A stretch of 64,000 nucleotides of DNA from Monilinia fructicola (lineage: Eukaryota > Ascomycota > Leotiomycetes > Helotiales > Sclerotiniaceae), in assembly GCA_008692225.1 (NCBI GenBank), contig VICG01000014.1, forward strand, positions 744,001 through 808,000, read 5' to 3'. A program made the translations under genes and the position numbers. Shown here piece after piece: positions 10,700 to 23,157 of the stretch (its first letter is position 1; each line of letters opens with the position of its first letter). The notes below the pieces were generated by a model. It was not told the origin of the DNA and made no database searches. It worked only from the letters and a program-made list of their open reading frames with translations.

Positions 10700-13595
10700 T
10701 CACAAATTAGAGATTCCATCAAGTAGTTCCTCAATTTCACTACCCGTGTCCTTGCCTACCACAACAGAAGAATCTTCCTCGCTTTCTTCTATTTTCTGCT
10801 TCTCCTTCTTCAGAGCATTGATCTTCTGTTGGAGATCACACAGCTTCGCCCCCTTCCTCAGCGTCTCTGCTTTCTCCTCAGGAAGGATCTTCAGAAAACT
10901 TTCCCTTACCATCACGTTCTTCCAGTATTCAGCCAAAGTGTCAAACTCCATACAATCGCCCCACTCCTTGCTCACGAACTCAAACACTGGTATAATAGCG
11001 AAATCCGCAAGACCAATTTTGTCACCGGCTATGTATTCTGCCTCTTGGGCGTAGGCGTTCCATTTGGCGAGTTCAGCGCGAAACGGCTTTACACTAAAAG
11101 GTACCGTTTGCCAGATCTTGAGTAGGGTGTTGGCTTGTTCAAAGCGGGTGTAATGGCGAGCGAGATGGCTTGGAGATTTGGAGTCCTCTTGGGGACCATA
11201 GATCGCTTCGAGATAAAACATGATTGGCATACATCCTTCGACAGTGGTTTTGCTAGAGTCATTGTCGATAAATTTGATAGGTAGTGTTTCAGGTACGAAT
11301 GGATCGTCAACCTGAGGGTTTTCTCTTTCCCAATGGAAGGATGGTGAAATTGTAGCTTCTATCCAAGGGATGTTGTATTCGCTGAGCATAAACTTTACGC
11401 GATAGTCAGAGATGGAATCACCTGATAGGAAAAGCTTTTTAGAATTTGAGATGTGCAGGACATCAAATCCTTTGCCGTAGATCTCTTGCCAGTCAAAATT
11501 GCTGTCGTGATTCTCTTTTCCGAAAGCTTGTAGCATTTCTTGAGATTGCAGTGTGTCTCCATTGATGACTGGTTTAGCGTCTTCTTTCTTTTTCGCAGTT
11601 GCGCCCTGTCCCCAAATTTTATGTTGATTTTTGTCAATATATGTACCAATGTATCTGAAAGTCAAAGATATGCGCCCGCAGCCGTGTGCCAATTCGGCTT
11701 CAGATTTCTCGTTCGCCATTCTCTTATCTGGTCGAATGCCATGTAACCAATTCTTGTTAGTTTTCAAACCCATCTTACACAATGAGTTATGGGGAAGAGC
11801 TTCTCTACAAGTCTCTCGGGGGGGAGGCTGAGGGTCTGCACACTCCACACTCTTTATGGGTTTCTTTCTACGGAATACCATCGTTCGTTGAGCCCCTAGG
11901 CTAACATTGGCAATGAAGGTATTAGGAATTATATCCAAAGTCTTGTCGCTATGCTCAGATATATTGTCGTTTTCCATCCCGATAGAATTGAATCAGGACG
12001 TGGTTGAGAGGATGTCCAAGTCTTCTCTCGACCACCTTTCTGACTGTTTCAACCGTGGGCGAGAATGAAAGGAGAGTAAGCGATTCGTCTGCCGGGTGAC
12101 GATATATTGGAACACTGCCATCTTCTTCAACTTGACCCTGAACTGCGACAAGCCTCGGTACTTCGCCACCCTGGTGAACCATTTTCTGCCAAAGAATCTC
12201 ATCACGGATCTTCTCAAAGATCCCACCTGCCAATTCTTCGGGCAGGAGCTTGGTGATTACTGTTGTGTCCCCTTCACAAATTCCACGGGTTTCGGTCAAT
12301 GGGATATCTTTGTCCTTTTTCATATCTCCCGGAGTATCCTTTTTTGACGAAGGCTTTTGCTGGAGTTTTTCTTTCTCGCCGTCGACGAATTTTGGACTAG
12401 GTAGAGCCGCTTTAGCAACTGGACATGGTGATTCTGACAAGCCAGATGATGGACTTCTAGAAGACGCCGAACTCCTTTCATTCGATTCATTAGAGGACCC
12501 TGATACTTCTGTTGGTCTAGAAGCATGTCGACGTGTTTTTACTTTCGACTTCACTTTTTCTCTCTTCTTGGCTTCCGCTTCAAGCTCAGCCGGTGGTTTC
12601 GCTCGTCGAACTTGTGCACGCAATAATTGTCTTGTGATTTCGAAATCTTCGGTGACTGCCACCGATGGGATTGTAGCGGTGGTGGCTTGCGGGTCTGCTG
12701 CTTCTAGCTTTAAGTTGCCCATTAGATTCTCAATCCCAGTAGTTCGAGGTTCTTTTGTTTGTGGTTCTCTAGGCTTGGGACGAGATTTCTTACTGGAAGT
12801 CGTTCTCCTTTCAGCGACCTTCTTTTGCTTCTGCAAGCTCTCAATGAGTTCCCTGCTGGTAATGACATCACATCCTGTGTATGCTTTGAGCTGACGTAAA
12901 GCTTCGTCATGTCTAGCTTTGCTCCTATACCCCAGACAATCTTCAATTATGGTTATTGCATAACCATGGCGAGCAGCATCCATTGCCGTGGCAAACACAC
13001 TGACGTTTGTGAGGGCACCAGCTATGTAGATTTCGGTCACAAACTTTCCACGCAATTTTTGGACCAGATTACCATCCTTGAATGCAGAATAGTATGTTTT
13101 GTTGAATACCAGGTCTTTCGCGGAGATGGGCGTAAATGCATCTGAAATGTCTGAACCTCTCGTATTGGGTTTTAACATATCCGCCTTTTCGCCGGGTTTG
13201 ATGGTCAAGAAAGCTTCCTTTGCGTCATCATCATTGCTAGCTACTAAAAGCTTGCTCTCGTCCCCTTTGTGATTAGATTCAACTTCTGGTGTCAATTGAT
13301 CTCGTCGACGTCGTGGAAGCTCATTATTCGTTATTATGGCCTCGCTATCACTGCGCGGTTGATTGACTATCCTGGATGTACCTTCTGAAGCATTGCTGCA
13401 TATCCATATGATGTCACCAGCAGGACGGAAGGGCTCGATTAGATTCTTGATATTGTCGACATAACTCGAGGGTGTTTCGACGGGCAACAGGCTTCCTTCC
13501 CCTATAAAATTATTCTGCAGATCTAGAAGAAGAAGAGCCTGACGCGTTCGTATGAACGGAATATTGTGTTCATCGATCTCAAACATTTGGGGCAA
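10700..13595 (-). CDS. Three-domain fusion: isochorismatase-like, AlkB-like 2OG-Fe(II) dioxygenase, GST-like
   Basis: Starts at 13595 (MPQMFEIDEHNIPFIRTRQA). Residues ~1-250 are an isochorismatase-family cysteine hydrolase domain (ALLLLDLQNNFIGEG, IYIAGALTNVSVFATAMDAA, GYAITIIEDCLGYRS); the usual catalytic Cys position reads Ser (TNVSVFATA). A basic Ser-rich linker follows. From about residue 440 an AlkB-type dioxygenase begins (EVPRLVAVQG, HVLIQFYRDG), with the Fe-binding pair HSD in ISEHSDKTLD, then NVSLGAQRTMVFR, a distal His in NWLHGIRPDKR and the 2OG-binding Arg in RISLTFRY. The C-terminus is GST-like (KLFLSGDSISDYRVKFMLSE, YIAGDKIGLADFAIIPVFEF) plus an acidic coiled-coil tail. The frame breaks once at about 11990-11993, where an A-run reads AAAA instead of AAA inside FYRDGN-DNISEHSD, so two long frames abut. 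Joined length is about 965 residues. Presumed nucleic-acid dealkylation enzyme (ALKBH2/3-like); the roles of the flanking domains are unknown. Confidence 0.88.
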
Positions 13596-16500
13596 CCTAT
13601 ATGATAGACATCAACCACTGTAGATTCAACTGAAAAGACTTCTGGCGATAGAAGATATAAAAGGATGTCGGGTGTACTACAAACAGGATGCACGACTCTA
13701 TATGTTTGTGTTTACTAGCTAAGAAATATACATTGCTTACATTGGTCATTATTCAGAAAGACCACAGAGAGGTAGGAGCAACGTCGATGCGTATGTAGCA
13801 CCGCATGATGCTGTAAGATTCCGTAGGCAACCGGCACTGCAAATAATATGCACGGATCTAATAAGTTTCGATGAATATCAGACAATATGGCATTGGTAGT
13901 ACATAGGCGAAAGCGAAAGCGAATCCTTTTGGCTGCTTGAAACGATAGAGATCGAATGTTTTTGGGGATTGCGACTTCACTAGGGACGTTGCGAGTAAGG
14001 TTTGAATTGAGTTGCAGACATTATGGATTCTGAATTTCTGATAGCAGAGACAAGGACACGGACCCCAGTAACGATGACGAACTATACTCTTTTGAGGCCA
14101 TTTAGCTGTCATTTTGTGAGGATATAGATGAGGCTTAATGAAGACTGAGGAAGACTTAACGAATCTAACACAGGGGTGACACATGGTAGGCAGAAAAAGA
14201 AGTCGATTGATTGGTTTTTTCGGATGGAAATATTCTTAAGTTGTGCACAAGTAGATTGACCGTTGATCTTCCTCCCCTTGACACGGGGCTTAGTGGACGA
14301 GCTAATTAAGATCCCTCATTTTTGATAAGACCTACTCCGTACGGAGTACAATACTGCAGTCGATACAATAAACCTAGTCGATACCTTTTTTTTTCTTTTC
14401 CATACCGGCTTGTTTTTTCTATTGTGTTGTATTACGTTGTAGTTTATGGTCATTGCTTTTCTTTACTGCGAATAAGACAGTGGTAGTAGTCGAGAAAAGA
14501 GAAGGAGAAGAAGGAGGAGGAGTAGAAGTGATGGTAGCAGTAGTAATAGCAGTAGTAGTAGCAGTAGTAGTAATAGTAGTAGTAGTAGTAGTAGTAGTAG
14601 TACCAGTTCTAGTACCAGTACTAGTACTACTAGTGCTAGTAGTATCATAAAGCAATGATCATAAATGCCGATTTCGTGTTGCTTGCATATCATATCATAT
14701 CATTTGCCAAGCTCGATTTTGACTCTTGAGTCTTGACCAACAAGTACGGACGGAGTATGCACGTACAGAGGGCATTTTACATATATTTAGCAGTATGGTA
14801 CAACATAACCCGCCCCGTCCCGTACCGAATCTACTGTACTAATTGCTAGTTTCTGCCCAATAACAATGAAAGCGCCCATTTACCTATATATCCCTTTTTA
14901 TCGCCACAGAAATTATTTGGTTCAATAACAATATTCATCTTATACGAGTGAGTGAGTTTTGACGAAGGAATTCAGAAAACTGGGAAGTGGATATTGAAAG
15001 GTAGATACTGTACGATATCTGATTCGGTACATTAAAGGGGAGGCATCCGACGGAATAAAGCGAAACGCTAAGAATCTGATATACCTAGGAGACGAATATG
15101 AAACAATAATGATGATTGGTTTCGTATTACTATAGAATGTGTGCTTTCCTGCATTGCAATACAGTAGAGTTCATTTTCTCTGCATCACAAGCCGCATTGC
15201 GTATAAAGTTGTAGAATCATGTAGTCATAGAATCATTCACGATGGACTTTGATCGAGAAGTAAAACTAGATTGCCATGCTTTTCTTTTCTCCTTCTCCCC
15301 ACAATCCAATAAAAGGAGGGGTGGACTGGGTGGAGGGACAAAAAGAAACCTTCGAACCCGCCGCCGGAAGTTTCAACTAATCATCGAAAATCCATTTCAA
15401 AAGAAACCCCCACAGCAGAAATCCTTGTCCTTACTCTGGAGCATCATATGATCAGGATCCCATGATTCCCATCAAATCTCTTTCCCTGAGATCTTCATTT
15501 TTACTATAGTGCTGTCAGCATTGTCGATCTACCTGCAGCTCAAGTTGAGGAAGAAAGGTGGTGTGAATGTGTGGATGTGATCAATTGCCAAACAAATTTG
15601 TTCATCTGCATGAAGCCTGGCAGTGGCTCGACACTGAGTCGACATTCGACAGGCACAAAGGCTTATTGACAACTGTCAGATCTACTCAGCCGTCCACTTG
15701 CATATATCTCGTCGGCTATCTTTTGAAAATCGATTGATATGGAAATATTTACCATCTTTATTTATCAAACTTTGTTAACGAGTTTTATCAGACTAGGATT
15801 ACTAATGTACTCGATCTCCGCCAAGGCGTATCGTTTGCTTTAAGGTTCATGCTAAAAGCTTCCCACCTTTAGACTTTTGTACAGTAAAGACTCAAGACTC
15901 TTGAGTCAAGAGTAGGTAAGTGGTATTCGGGGACCAAACGGCCAAATGGGGACCATAAATCGCCAAATATGAAGTTGCAAGCGAGGAGTACTTCATTGCT
16001 TTCAAAGTTTTCGAGTTTCGAGTTTCGAGTTTCTACAGAATACATATCGTTTCGTCGTTGCTGGGTGTGTTTGTTCTATGTCGACTTTCTCGAGTTGTAA
16101 GTCTTTAGCTCATTCATTACTCGAGTAGCTCATTAGCTCTCTGATTTTGAGAAGAGGTTCGGGTAAGGAAGATTCGAATAGCTACCCCGCGAAAACACCA
16201 ATCAAGTAATCAGGTGCACGGATGGATTCGCTTTCTATCTACCTAAGGACTTCCTGGATTCCTAACTTCCCAGCTTCCTCGCTTCCCAAACTCTCTAACC
16301 TCCAAAAATCATCATTATTTTCAACCTTTCATGTATTAATTCTGTTTTGAAGCTAGATGGTAACACGGAGTTTGATGTTTTCATCGGGATTTGAAGTGTA
16401 TTAGGTAGATATATACGTAGTCTACGTATTCAACTTTCGCCTTGTTTTGACGATGGCGGTATTGTACTTTATACTGAATTTTATGATCACGTGCTGGCGT

Positions 16501-16780
16501 GCTGGCGTGCTTCCAGATGTGCCGAGGCTCGGTGATGTTGGCTCAAGCTGACCGACCATACCCTTCAATCGATCTCGCACCTCAAGCCTCAGTATTACAC
16601 TTCACAGCGACTTTCGTGACATACTCCGTCCAATTACTATCAGAATTCTGAGAATCGCAAGCTAGCTTTAGCTGCAACGATCCTATAAGATATCTTCTGA
16701 GCGTCAGTTACTTACTCGGAACACAAAAAGACAAGCAAGCGAGCAGAAGTCTGCCAATTGCATCTATCAAGTCACCCAAA
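13596..16780. other. Gene-poor stretch upstream of the dienoyl-CoA isomerase
   Basis: No supportable gene was found. It holds short frames (13858-14184 minus, 15242-15451 plus) without domains, a TAG/AGT trinucleotide array, and several palindromic words of the TACGGAGTA/TACTGTAC type near 14330-14350 and 14745-14770. Triple direct copies of TCGAGTT lie at about 16010-16032. The last kilobase is probably promoter and leader of the gene at 16781. Confidence 0.5.
14507..14642. repeat. Imperfect AGT/TAG trinucleotide array
   Basis: GAAGGAGGAGG-type units pass into AGTAGTAGT units with substitutions over about 135 bases. All six frames are open only because of the repeat, which produces spurious homopolymeric translations (Val- or Leu-rich). 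Confidence 0.9.
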
Positions 16781-17774
16781 ATGGCCGCTTCAACACCCAC
16801 GTACAAATATTTCCTTGTCACTTACCCAGCCCCATATATCGCCCATGTTCAAAATCAACCGCCCTGAGAAATTGAACGCGTTCTTCGAGGCCATGGTAAG
16901 CGACCATTCATCTACTAACCACCACCACTACTAGTAGTAGTACTACTGCTACTACAATCATTCGCTAACCCTTATTCCAGTGGCTCGAGTTCCGCACCAT
17001 CTTCGACACCCTCTCATATTCTCCTGATATCCGCTCTATCATATTTATCAGGCGCAGGCGATCGTGCGTTCTCCGCAGGTTTGGACGTCGAAGCCGCAGC
17101 GCAAGATGGGATCTTAGCAAAGAAAGATGGAGGAACGACAGATGTAGCGCGAAAAGCGCAGGCTATCAAGCGTCATGTTGAAGAGTTCCAAGCATGCATA
17201 AGCAGCGCGGAGAAGTGCGAGAAGCGTATGGTCCCCCCTTCAAGGCTAGACGATGGAGGCTAATTTCGTCAAACAGCTGTGATTTGTGTGCTCCATGGCT
17301 ACGCCCTTCGGTCTCTCGATCGACATATCCACCTGCGCCGACATCCGCATCTGCACTTCCGACGTGAAGATGGCGGGTCAAGGAAGTAGACATCGGACTC
17401 GCCGCCGACATAGGCACGCTCTCGCGTCTCCCCAAGGTCGTTGGGTCCTTCAGTTGGGTCAAAGACGTCTGTCTTTCGGCACGAATATTCGGAGCCGACG
17501 AAGCGCTCCGTGTAGGTTTCGTGAGCCACGTGGAGCCCACGAAAGATAAGGCAATAGAAAGAGCACTTGGGATGGCAAAATTGTTGGCGGAAAAGAGTCC
17601 GGTGGCGGTGCAGGGGACGAAAGGAACTGTTGAATCATGCGAGGGATAATAGGCTGGCGGATAGCTTGAGGTATACGGGAGTTTGGAACAGTGCGGCTAT
17701 TCAGACTCAGGATGTTCAGGATGCTATGTTAAGTGGGCTACAGAAGAGGAAAGCCTACTTTTGCGAAACTTTGA
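16781..17774 (+). CDS. Peroxisomal delta3,5-delta2,4-dienoyl-CoA isomerase (ECH/crotonase fold), six frameshifts
   Basis: Beta-oxidation auxiliary enzyme of the enoyl-CoA hydratase/isomerase superfamily. Exons are 16781-16895, 16981-17225 and 17277-17774. Recognisable blocks: YKYFLVTYPAPYIAHVQ then INRPEKLNAFF; SGAGDRAFSAGLD (oxyanion-hole segment); VICVLHGYAFGLSIDISTCA and DIRICTSDVKMAVKEVDIGL (active-site region with the family's acidic residues); SWVKDVCLSARIFGADEALR; and the C-terminus KRKPTFAKL. The final AKL is a type 1 peroxisomal targeting signal. These blocks need six single-base corrections, each fitting one surplus base (near 16852, 17049, 17306, 17374, 17628 and 17746), mostly in short homopolymers. 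No block is missing and splice sites are good, so the gene is probably functional in the organism with a poor local sequence. A young pseudogene cannot be excluded. Confidence 0.8.
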
Positions 17775-19135
17775 GGAAAGCCCAACGGAATGACGGGCTA
17801 TAAAATTTATGAAGAAAGAGTCAGCTTCACAGCTCAGAGGAAGTGTATCCCCAGTGCCTTTCTTGCGCAAGCTCCTCCAGCTGCAAGAGATGGGGGAGTG
17901 GGGTATTTCGTGTATGCAGCAACCACCCCGCAAGAGCACACGCAATGAAAACCCGAGTATAGGAACTCAGATAGGAGCTCGAGAATCCAAACAGAAATCT
18001 GCAGCAAAAAACATACCAGGCAGATCCATCTAAATCTCACGACAATGTAGCACGTACAGGTCAAGATCCACAATCTATCTCTATCTCCATCTCATCTCCA
18101 TCTCCATCTCCATCTCCATCTCCATCTCCATCTCCATCTCCATCTCCATCTCCATCTCCATCTCCATCTCCATCTCCATCTCTCCATCTCCATCTCCATC
18201 TCCAATCTCCATCTCCATCTCCATCTCCATCTCCATCTCCATCTCCCATCTCCCATCTATCCCCATCCATCTTATCCCTCATCAAATCCACAACCCCCAT
18301 TCACCTCAACCCAACCAACCCCCTGATCTTATCTGTCTACCTCATAGGCTCGGGTATTCCCACCCTGGGAACTCCTCATTTCAATAAGAACACTAGAGCT
18401 TTTTCTGACCAAGCTCCCATCTCCCATCTCCCATGTTTGAAAAGAAGCTGCAGTCTTTTTCGACAAATGCTTTGGCCCTTCTTCTCTTGTCAAAGAGTTT
18501 TACCTGTCGGGTCCTTCTTTTGACCTGTACTGTCCAGATTTGTTTTAGCCATGGGTTGCATCGACGTTTCTATTCTCTGTCCTCTCTTGTTTTATCCACC
18601 TTCGTTTGATTACGTTTGACAGTTTGAAATGATTACCTCTAAATTTCCATTATATCATTCAAAAAATACATGCCAGGATAGGCCAAAACAAATATCTGTT
18701 TCCAGTATCTACATAGAGGTTGTCATCAACTTTGTCATTGTATGAAATCAGATTTTATGATATATTTAGCTTTCAATTTTATCTCAAACATCTACCTAGG
18801 TACCTAAGTAGCTGACTATTTTGAAATCCGAAATTGCAGCAATATCTTTTATGAGCTTTCTCTTTGTTCTGTCATCATATCATGCCAACCATTGTATCCT
18901 CATCTCTTCTTTGGTTGTGTCCTTGCCCTGAAGAGCGCAGGCATCCAGAATAATCGCAACCAAGGCAAAGAAGAAAAATCGTAGCCAGTACCACGGTAAA
19001 CCCCAACCTATCGACGCGTAAACAACAGATTATTTTTGTGCTTCTTCGAACGAAGATCTGAAGCTCATCCTATCATATCAGGGATTGTGAGACGGGCAAA
19101 TGGCATTCTTGAGAGAAGTTGAGAAACTCGCCATT
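17775..19135. other. Spacer with a hexanucleotide array
   Basis: Contains no supportable gene. Minus- and plus-strand frames over 18061-18300 are translations of the CATCTC array only. 18650-19080 is AT-rich 3' flank of the zinc-knuckle gene. Confidence 0.5.
18080..18252. repeat. (CATCTC)n hexanucleotide satellite
   Basis: About 25 near-perfect copies of CATCTC/TCTCCA with a few single-base interruptions (near 18180, 18205 and 18245). Shorter echoes of CCCATCT follow at 18414-18434. Confidence 0.95.
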
Positions 19136-21173
19136 CTACCAGCCAGCACCAGCTGCAACCTCTTCGTCACCACCGGCACCCCAATTGTCATCGCCGCCAG
19201 AGGTTGGAGCAGCATACTCATCGATAGCCGCACCACCTCCATAAGTACCAGCATCGACTGTGACTTGGCCATCGCCGTAGCCGCCACCGTAACCAGCAGC
19301 ATCGCCAGCACCATCTTCTTCGACGACAGGCTCCTTGCATCGAACCTTGGGTATGACCCACTAATTTGGTGTTGGTAAGTCCCAAAGATCAAAATCTTGG
19401 AAGAAGAGCAGGATAACTTACTCTGCTTGCAGTTCTGGCACTGAATGCGAGAATAATCACGAGGCTTTGGGCATTCCTTACCGGTATGGCCCTATTTGTA
19501 GTCAGCGAGCCGTTTCAACTTGCAAGAAGGGAGATTGAGTGTATCAAACTGACCTCCGCATCACAGTTGCGACAGAATGATGACACGTTCATTGGTACAA
19601 TCCTTGGCTATAAAAAAGCAAGATCAGTAGGCTTTTCCAACTAATGATAGGTTGATATATGACTTACCTCTGTGGCCAGGTTGGTTGCAGTTTCTACAAA
19701 GACCGCCATCACCTCCACCACCAGTTGGACAGTCACGAGAGAAATGGCCAACTATATCATGTTAGTAAGATTCAAAGGTGAGAGCGTATTGTGGAACCTA
19801 CTCTCATTGCAGTTCTTGCATTCAACACCCTCAGCGGAACGTGGCTCTGGGCCTGAGTTTGATATTAGCCTATGGCATTAAGGACGAGGTCATTTTTGAA
19901 CTTACATTCCTTGGAATTATGACCAGACTTCTTGCAGTTACGACAAGCGAACTTATCTTCACGAGGAATTGGGCAATCACGAACACGATGACCACTGTTC
20001 CAAGTTAGCATGCTTCATGGAAGGTCAATTTTGCAGAACTTACATCTCGTTACAGTTGTAACACTGAACTTGAACACGTTCGCGCTCACCTGGCTCCTCG
20101 GAGCAATGCTTTGAGATGTGACCGAGCTCATTGCAACGGGTACAGAGAGGAATACCACGGTCAACAGGCTGACCAGCATCTGCAAGGCGCTCGAGGTTCT
20201 CTTCTGGAGTGGCCGGCCAATTTTCCTTCTCCTTGGGGCGACTATGCTTGGGTGACTTGCGCCAAGAAACAGAGTACTTGCGGTCAAGGTTGCCTTGCAA
20301 GTCCATGTTGAGTGAATGTCTGGTTCAGTTCCTTCTCCATAGCAATGAGATAGATAGGAATATTCTGGCTACGGAATGCTTTCTCCAATTGAGGATAGGT
20401 AGCATCTGGAGAGGCCTTGATGTACTTCATGGCTTCATCCTTCATGTCGTCGAAATCACCTTCCTTAGATTGCTTGATCAGATTTGCCCAAGCAACTTCA
20501 GCTTCGATATTCTTCGACATCATTGTGCTCGATCTTGCGAGGATTCTTGCAGTCAATAATTGAATGACCTACAATAGAGTCAGCTTCCGCACAGGTTTTG
20601 AAAGGCAGTGGATATAAACTTACCTTCCTGCTTGCAGTTGCGACAAAGCTTAGGAGGTGCAGTTGGGCAGTCGGCTGCGCGATGGCCTTGCTGTTCACAG
20701 ACACGACAGGTACCGGTGAATTCACGGGCAACAGCAGGGTTGGTGCAGTCGGCCTTGGTGTGACCTTCCTCGCCACAGTTGAAACATGGACGTGCCTTTG
20801 GAGGATTTGGGCATTCGGCCTTGGCATGACTATCAAACAGTGAGTTGGTGGATCATTGTAAAATTGAAAGACTCCGAGCTGTACCCTTCTTCGCCACAGT
20901 TGAAGCAACCACCACTGAAGCCACCACCCACCTCCTCCTCCTCCAGCTTGCTCACCACTACCGTACTCGCCACCGTAGCCTTTCTCGGCCTCGCCGCCAT
21001 CATTAAAAAGCATCTGCTCCAGGTTGCTCAGAAAGAGCAACTGCAGGAGTTCCCCATCCATCACCATCACTGGTAGTCGCAACTTCACCAGTTCCCCAGT
21101 CATCAGCACCACTGGTAGTCACAACCTCACCAGTTCCCCAGTCATCAGCACTAGGTGCAGCTTCCCAAGACAT
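19136..21173 (-). CDS. Eleven-knuckle CCHC zinc-finger protein (Gis2/CNBP-like)
   Basis: Nucleic-acid-binding protein of the CNBP/Gis2/Byr3 type. It starts at 21173 with MSWEAAP and a tandem module (ADDWGTGEVVTTS, ADDWGTGEVATTS), then a Gly-rich stretch. Eleven CX2CX4HX4C knuckles follow: GCFNCGEEGHSKAEC, CFNCGEEGHTKADC, CRVCEQQGHRAADC, CRNCKQEGHSIIDC, CTRCNELGHISKHC, CYNCNEIGHRVRDC, CRNCKKSGHNSKEC, CKNCNEIGHFSRDC, CRNCNQPGHRAKDC, CRNCDAEGHTGKEC and CQNCKQMGHTKVRC. Between knuckles four and five lies a conserved helical linker (EVAWANLIKQSKEGDFDDMK, KASPDATYPQLEKAF). It has about eight introns, many cutting inside knuckles. The Gly-rich tail ends at TAG 19138-19136. At least six single-base indels were seen (near 21069, 21006, 20930, 20529, 20311, 19575 and 19352). 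Translation regulation or mRNA binding is the known family role; the filamentous version is longer than yeast Gis2 (seven knuckles). Confidence 0.85.
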
Positions 21174-22087
21174 CTTGAAAGTATCAAGGATTGCAAGTTT
21201 TTGTTTTGGATCTGTAAAAGAAACATGTTAGCTATCTGTGTGGTAAAAATGATTGGTGGACGAATGTGAAAGTAATGCGCAAGATAAAACCAACTTGTTG
21301 TTATTTGCTTTGAAGTCAAAGAAGTTTTTGAATTTAGATCCAAGAAGCAGACCAAGACACATAAGCCATAAATCGAAGTCAAAGTGTCAAGACTACCGAG
21401 CGAGGTGCAGAGCAGTAAGAGGAAGAGGAAGAGGAAGAGGAAAGGAAGGAAGGAAGAAAGAGAAGAAAGAACTTTGCAATTGCGAAGATGAAAAGTGACA
21501 GCCGAGATGGTATGAATCCAAGTGAATTTGCTTCCAATGAAGAAAAAGTGCGACTTTGTTCCAAAAGGAAGATCCAACTGCCTCTTAAGTGATTGAAGAT
21601 TGAAGAGAAACGATCATCGATCATCTTTTGTTGAATGGATAACAAAATGCACCAAGTCATAAGTGGCTTTGAAGTGTGCTTCTTGTGCAAGTGTGAAAGG
21701 AGGAAGAAAGGAAGGAGATGATGTAAATGATGATGGGAGCAGTATTAGAAGTAGTGAAGATATAAAGGCTTGCGATAACAAGAGATCCCATACATGCTTC
21801 AAGGTGTAACTAGTATGTGATATGATAAGATAAGAGGAAGGATTTTGGAAGAAGTTAAATGTGCCCAGGTGGTTTGGGAAGGCGACATGAAAACTTTGAT
21901 TCTCGGAGAAGGAAATTTGGGAAAAAATGTTTTTACTTACAGATTCGAATAGAGACTATCAGATAGAAAGATCGCGAAGGACTCTACGATCTTAATATTG
22001 ATAAAATAAAAAGAAGAAATGAATGAATTACTTTTGATGATCTGATGAAAAAAAGGAATCCGAGGTTGTTGTTGTTGTGGGTGGTGG

Positions 22088-22147
22088 TGATGGTGGAGAA
22101 AAAGAGGAGGAGGAAGAGGAGGAGGAAGAGGAAGAGGAAGAAGAAGT
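22088..22147. repeat. Purine tract (GAG/GAA)n
   Basis: About 60 bases of pure G/A on the plus strand, made of GAGGAGGAAGAG-type units. It could form triplex DNA or act as a nucleosome-excluding promoter element; that role is inference. Confidence 0.85.
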
Positions 22148-23157
22148 AGAGGATGTGGGACAGAAGCTTCAAGTATCAAGCGAGACTTTCAGATTGAATA
22201 CCGACCTAGGTAGGTATCTTCCAATCAAAAATTCAGATAATCATCCAAAAAGGAAGTTGATTATTAAAATGCCACGTGCTACTTGAAATTGGAGTCCTCA
22301 ATAAGGACCATCTGATGGTTATATATACTGGGTATACCCCGGAGTCTGAGTCAAGGTCGACGTCGATGTCGATGTCGATGTCATGATAAGATAACACCAG
22401 AAGTGGTGAAAAGTGAGATTCAAAAATGGTCCATGGATGTTCTGAAGTCTATTTTATCTCCTTCATACCAGAAAGTCTCCTTACTCTTTCGGCTCGAGAG
22501 CCAATAAGCGTGCTTGTCCAACATATGTTGTGTTTTTGATGAACCATTTCACCAAGAAGAATTCTTATTATCTGTCCTTCAATTATCCTAAGCTCTTGGT
22601 CAACCTTGGAATCTTTACAAAGGTAGACAGGAGACTTCTTTTCATCTTTGTATCAATTCTACTGATATGATTGATCAGGCGTAACTTTGCTGTTTGCTGT
22701 TTGCTGACAGATAAGTCTCGCCATTCAAGTGCCTGAAGGGGCCGCTGCCGAAGAAGCCTTTGCAATCCCAACAACTCCGATCTAACAAAAGTATACAGTG
22801 TGGTATAACTCTGCGTGCTGTGCGGACATGTCGGAAGCTCTCACTCTGATGGACATTTTAGATGCCGGATAACTTATAAGTCGCGATCGATACCTTTACT
22901 CCTTACCCTCTCATCACCATGCAGACTTGCATACGGCGTACGGTCGAGTCTATAAACAAATGGAAAAAACAAGGAGAATGAGAAAGGCTGTTCGAAAAAG
23001 ATAGGAAGGCTGCCGTGCCCTGAAATGCAACATCTCCCGCATCCTTTGATTTTGGTGTCTCAAAGGGAAAGGGCCCGATTCTTACGGAGACGGGTTCTTT
23101 ACGATTTCTTTGCACTATACTATATCGAAAACACGACTGGGATCCAAGAGGGTATAC

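Noticed and set aside
14419..14693. Long open frames on both strands over the AGT/TAG array
   Set aside because: They are homopolymeric translations (Val, Leu or Thr runs) of a trinucleotide repeat.
18061..18300. Asp/Gly and Glu/Met dipeptide-repeat proteins
   Set aside because: Translations of the CATCTC array; no start context or flanking coding sequence.
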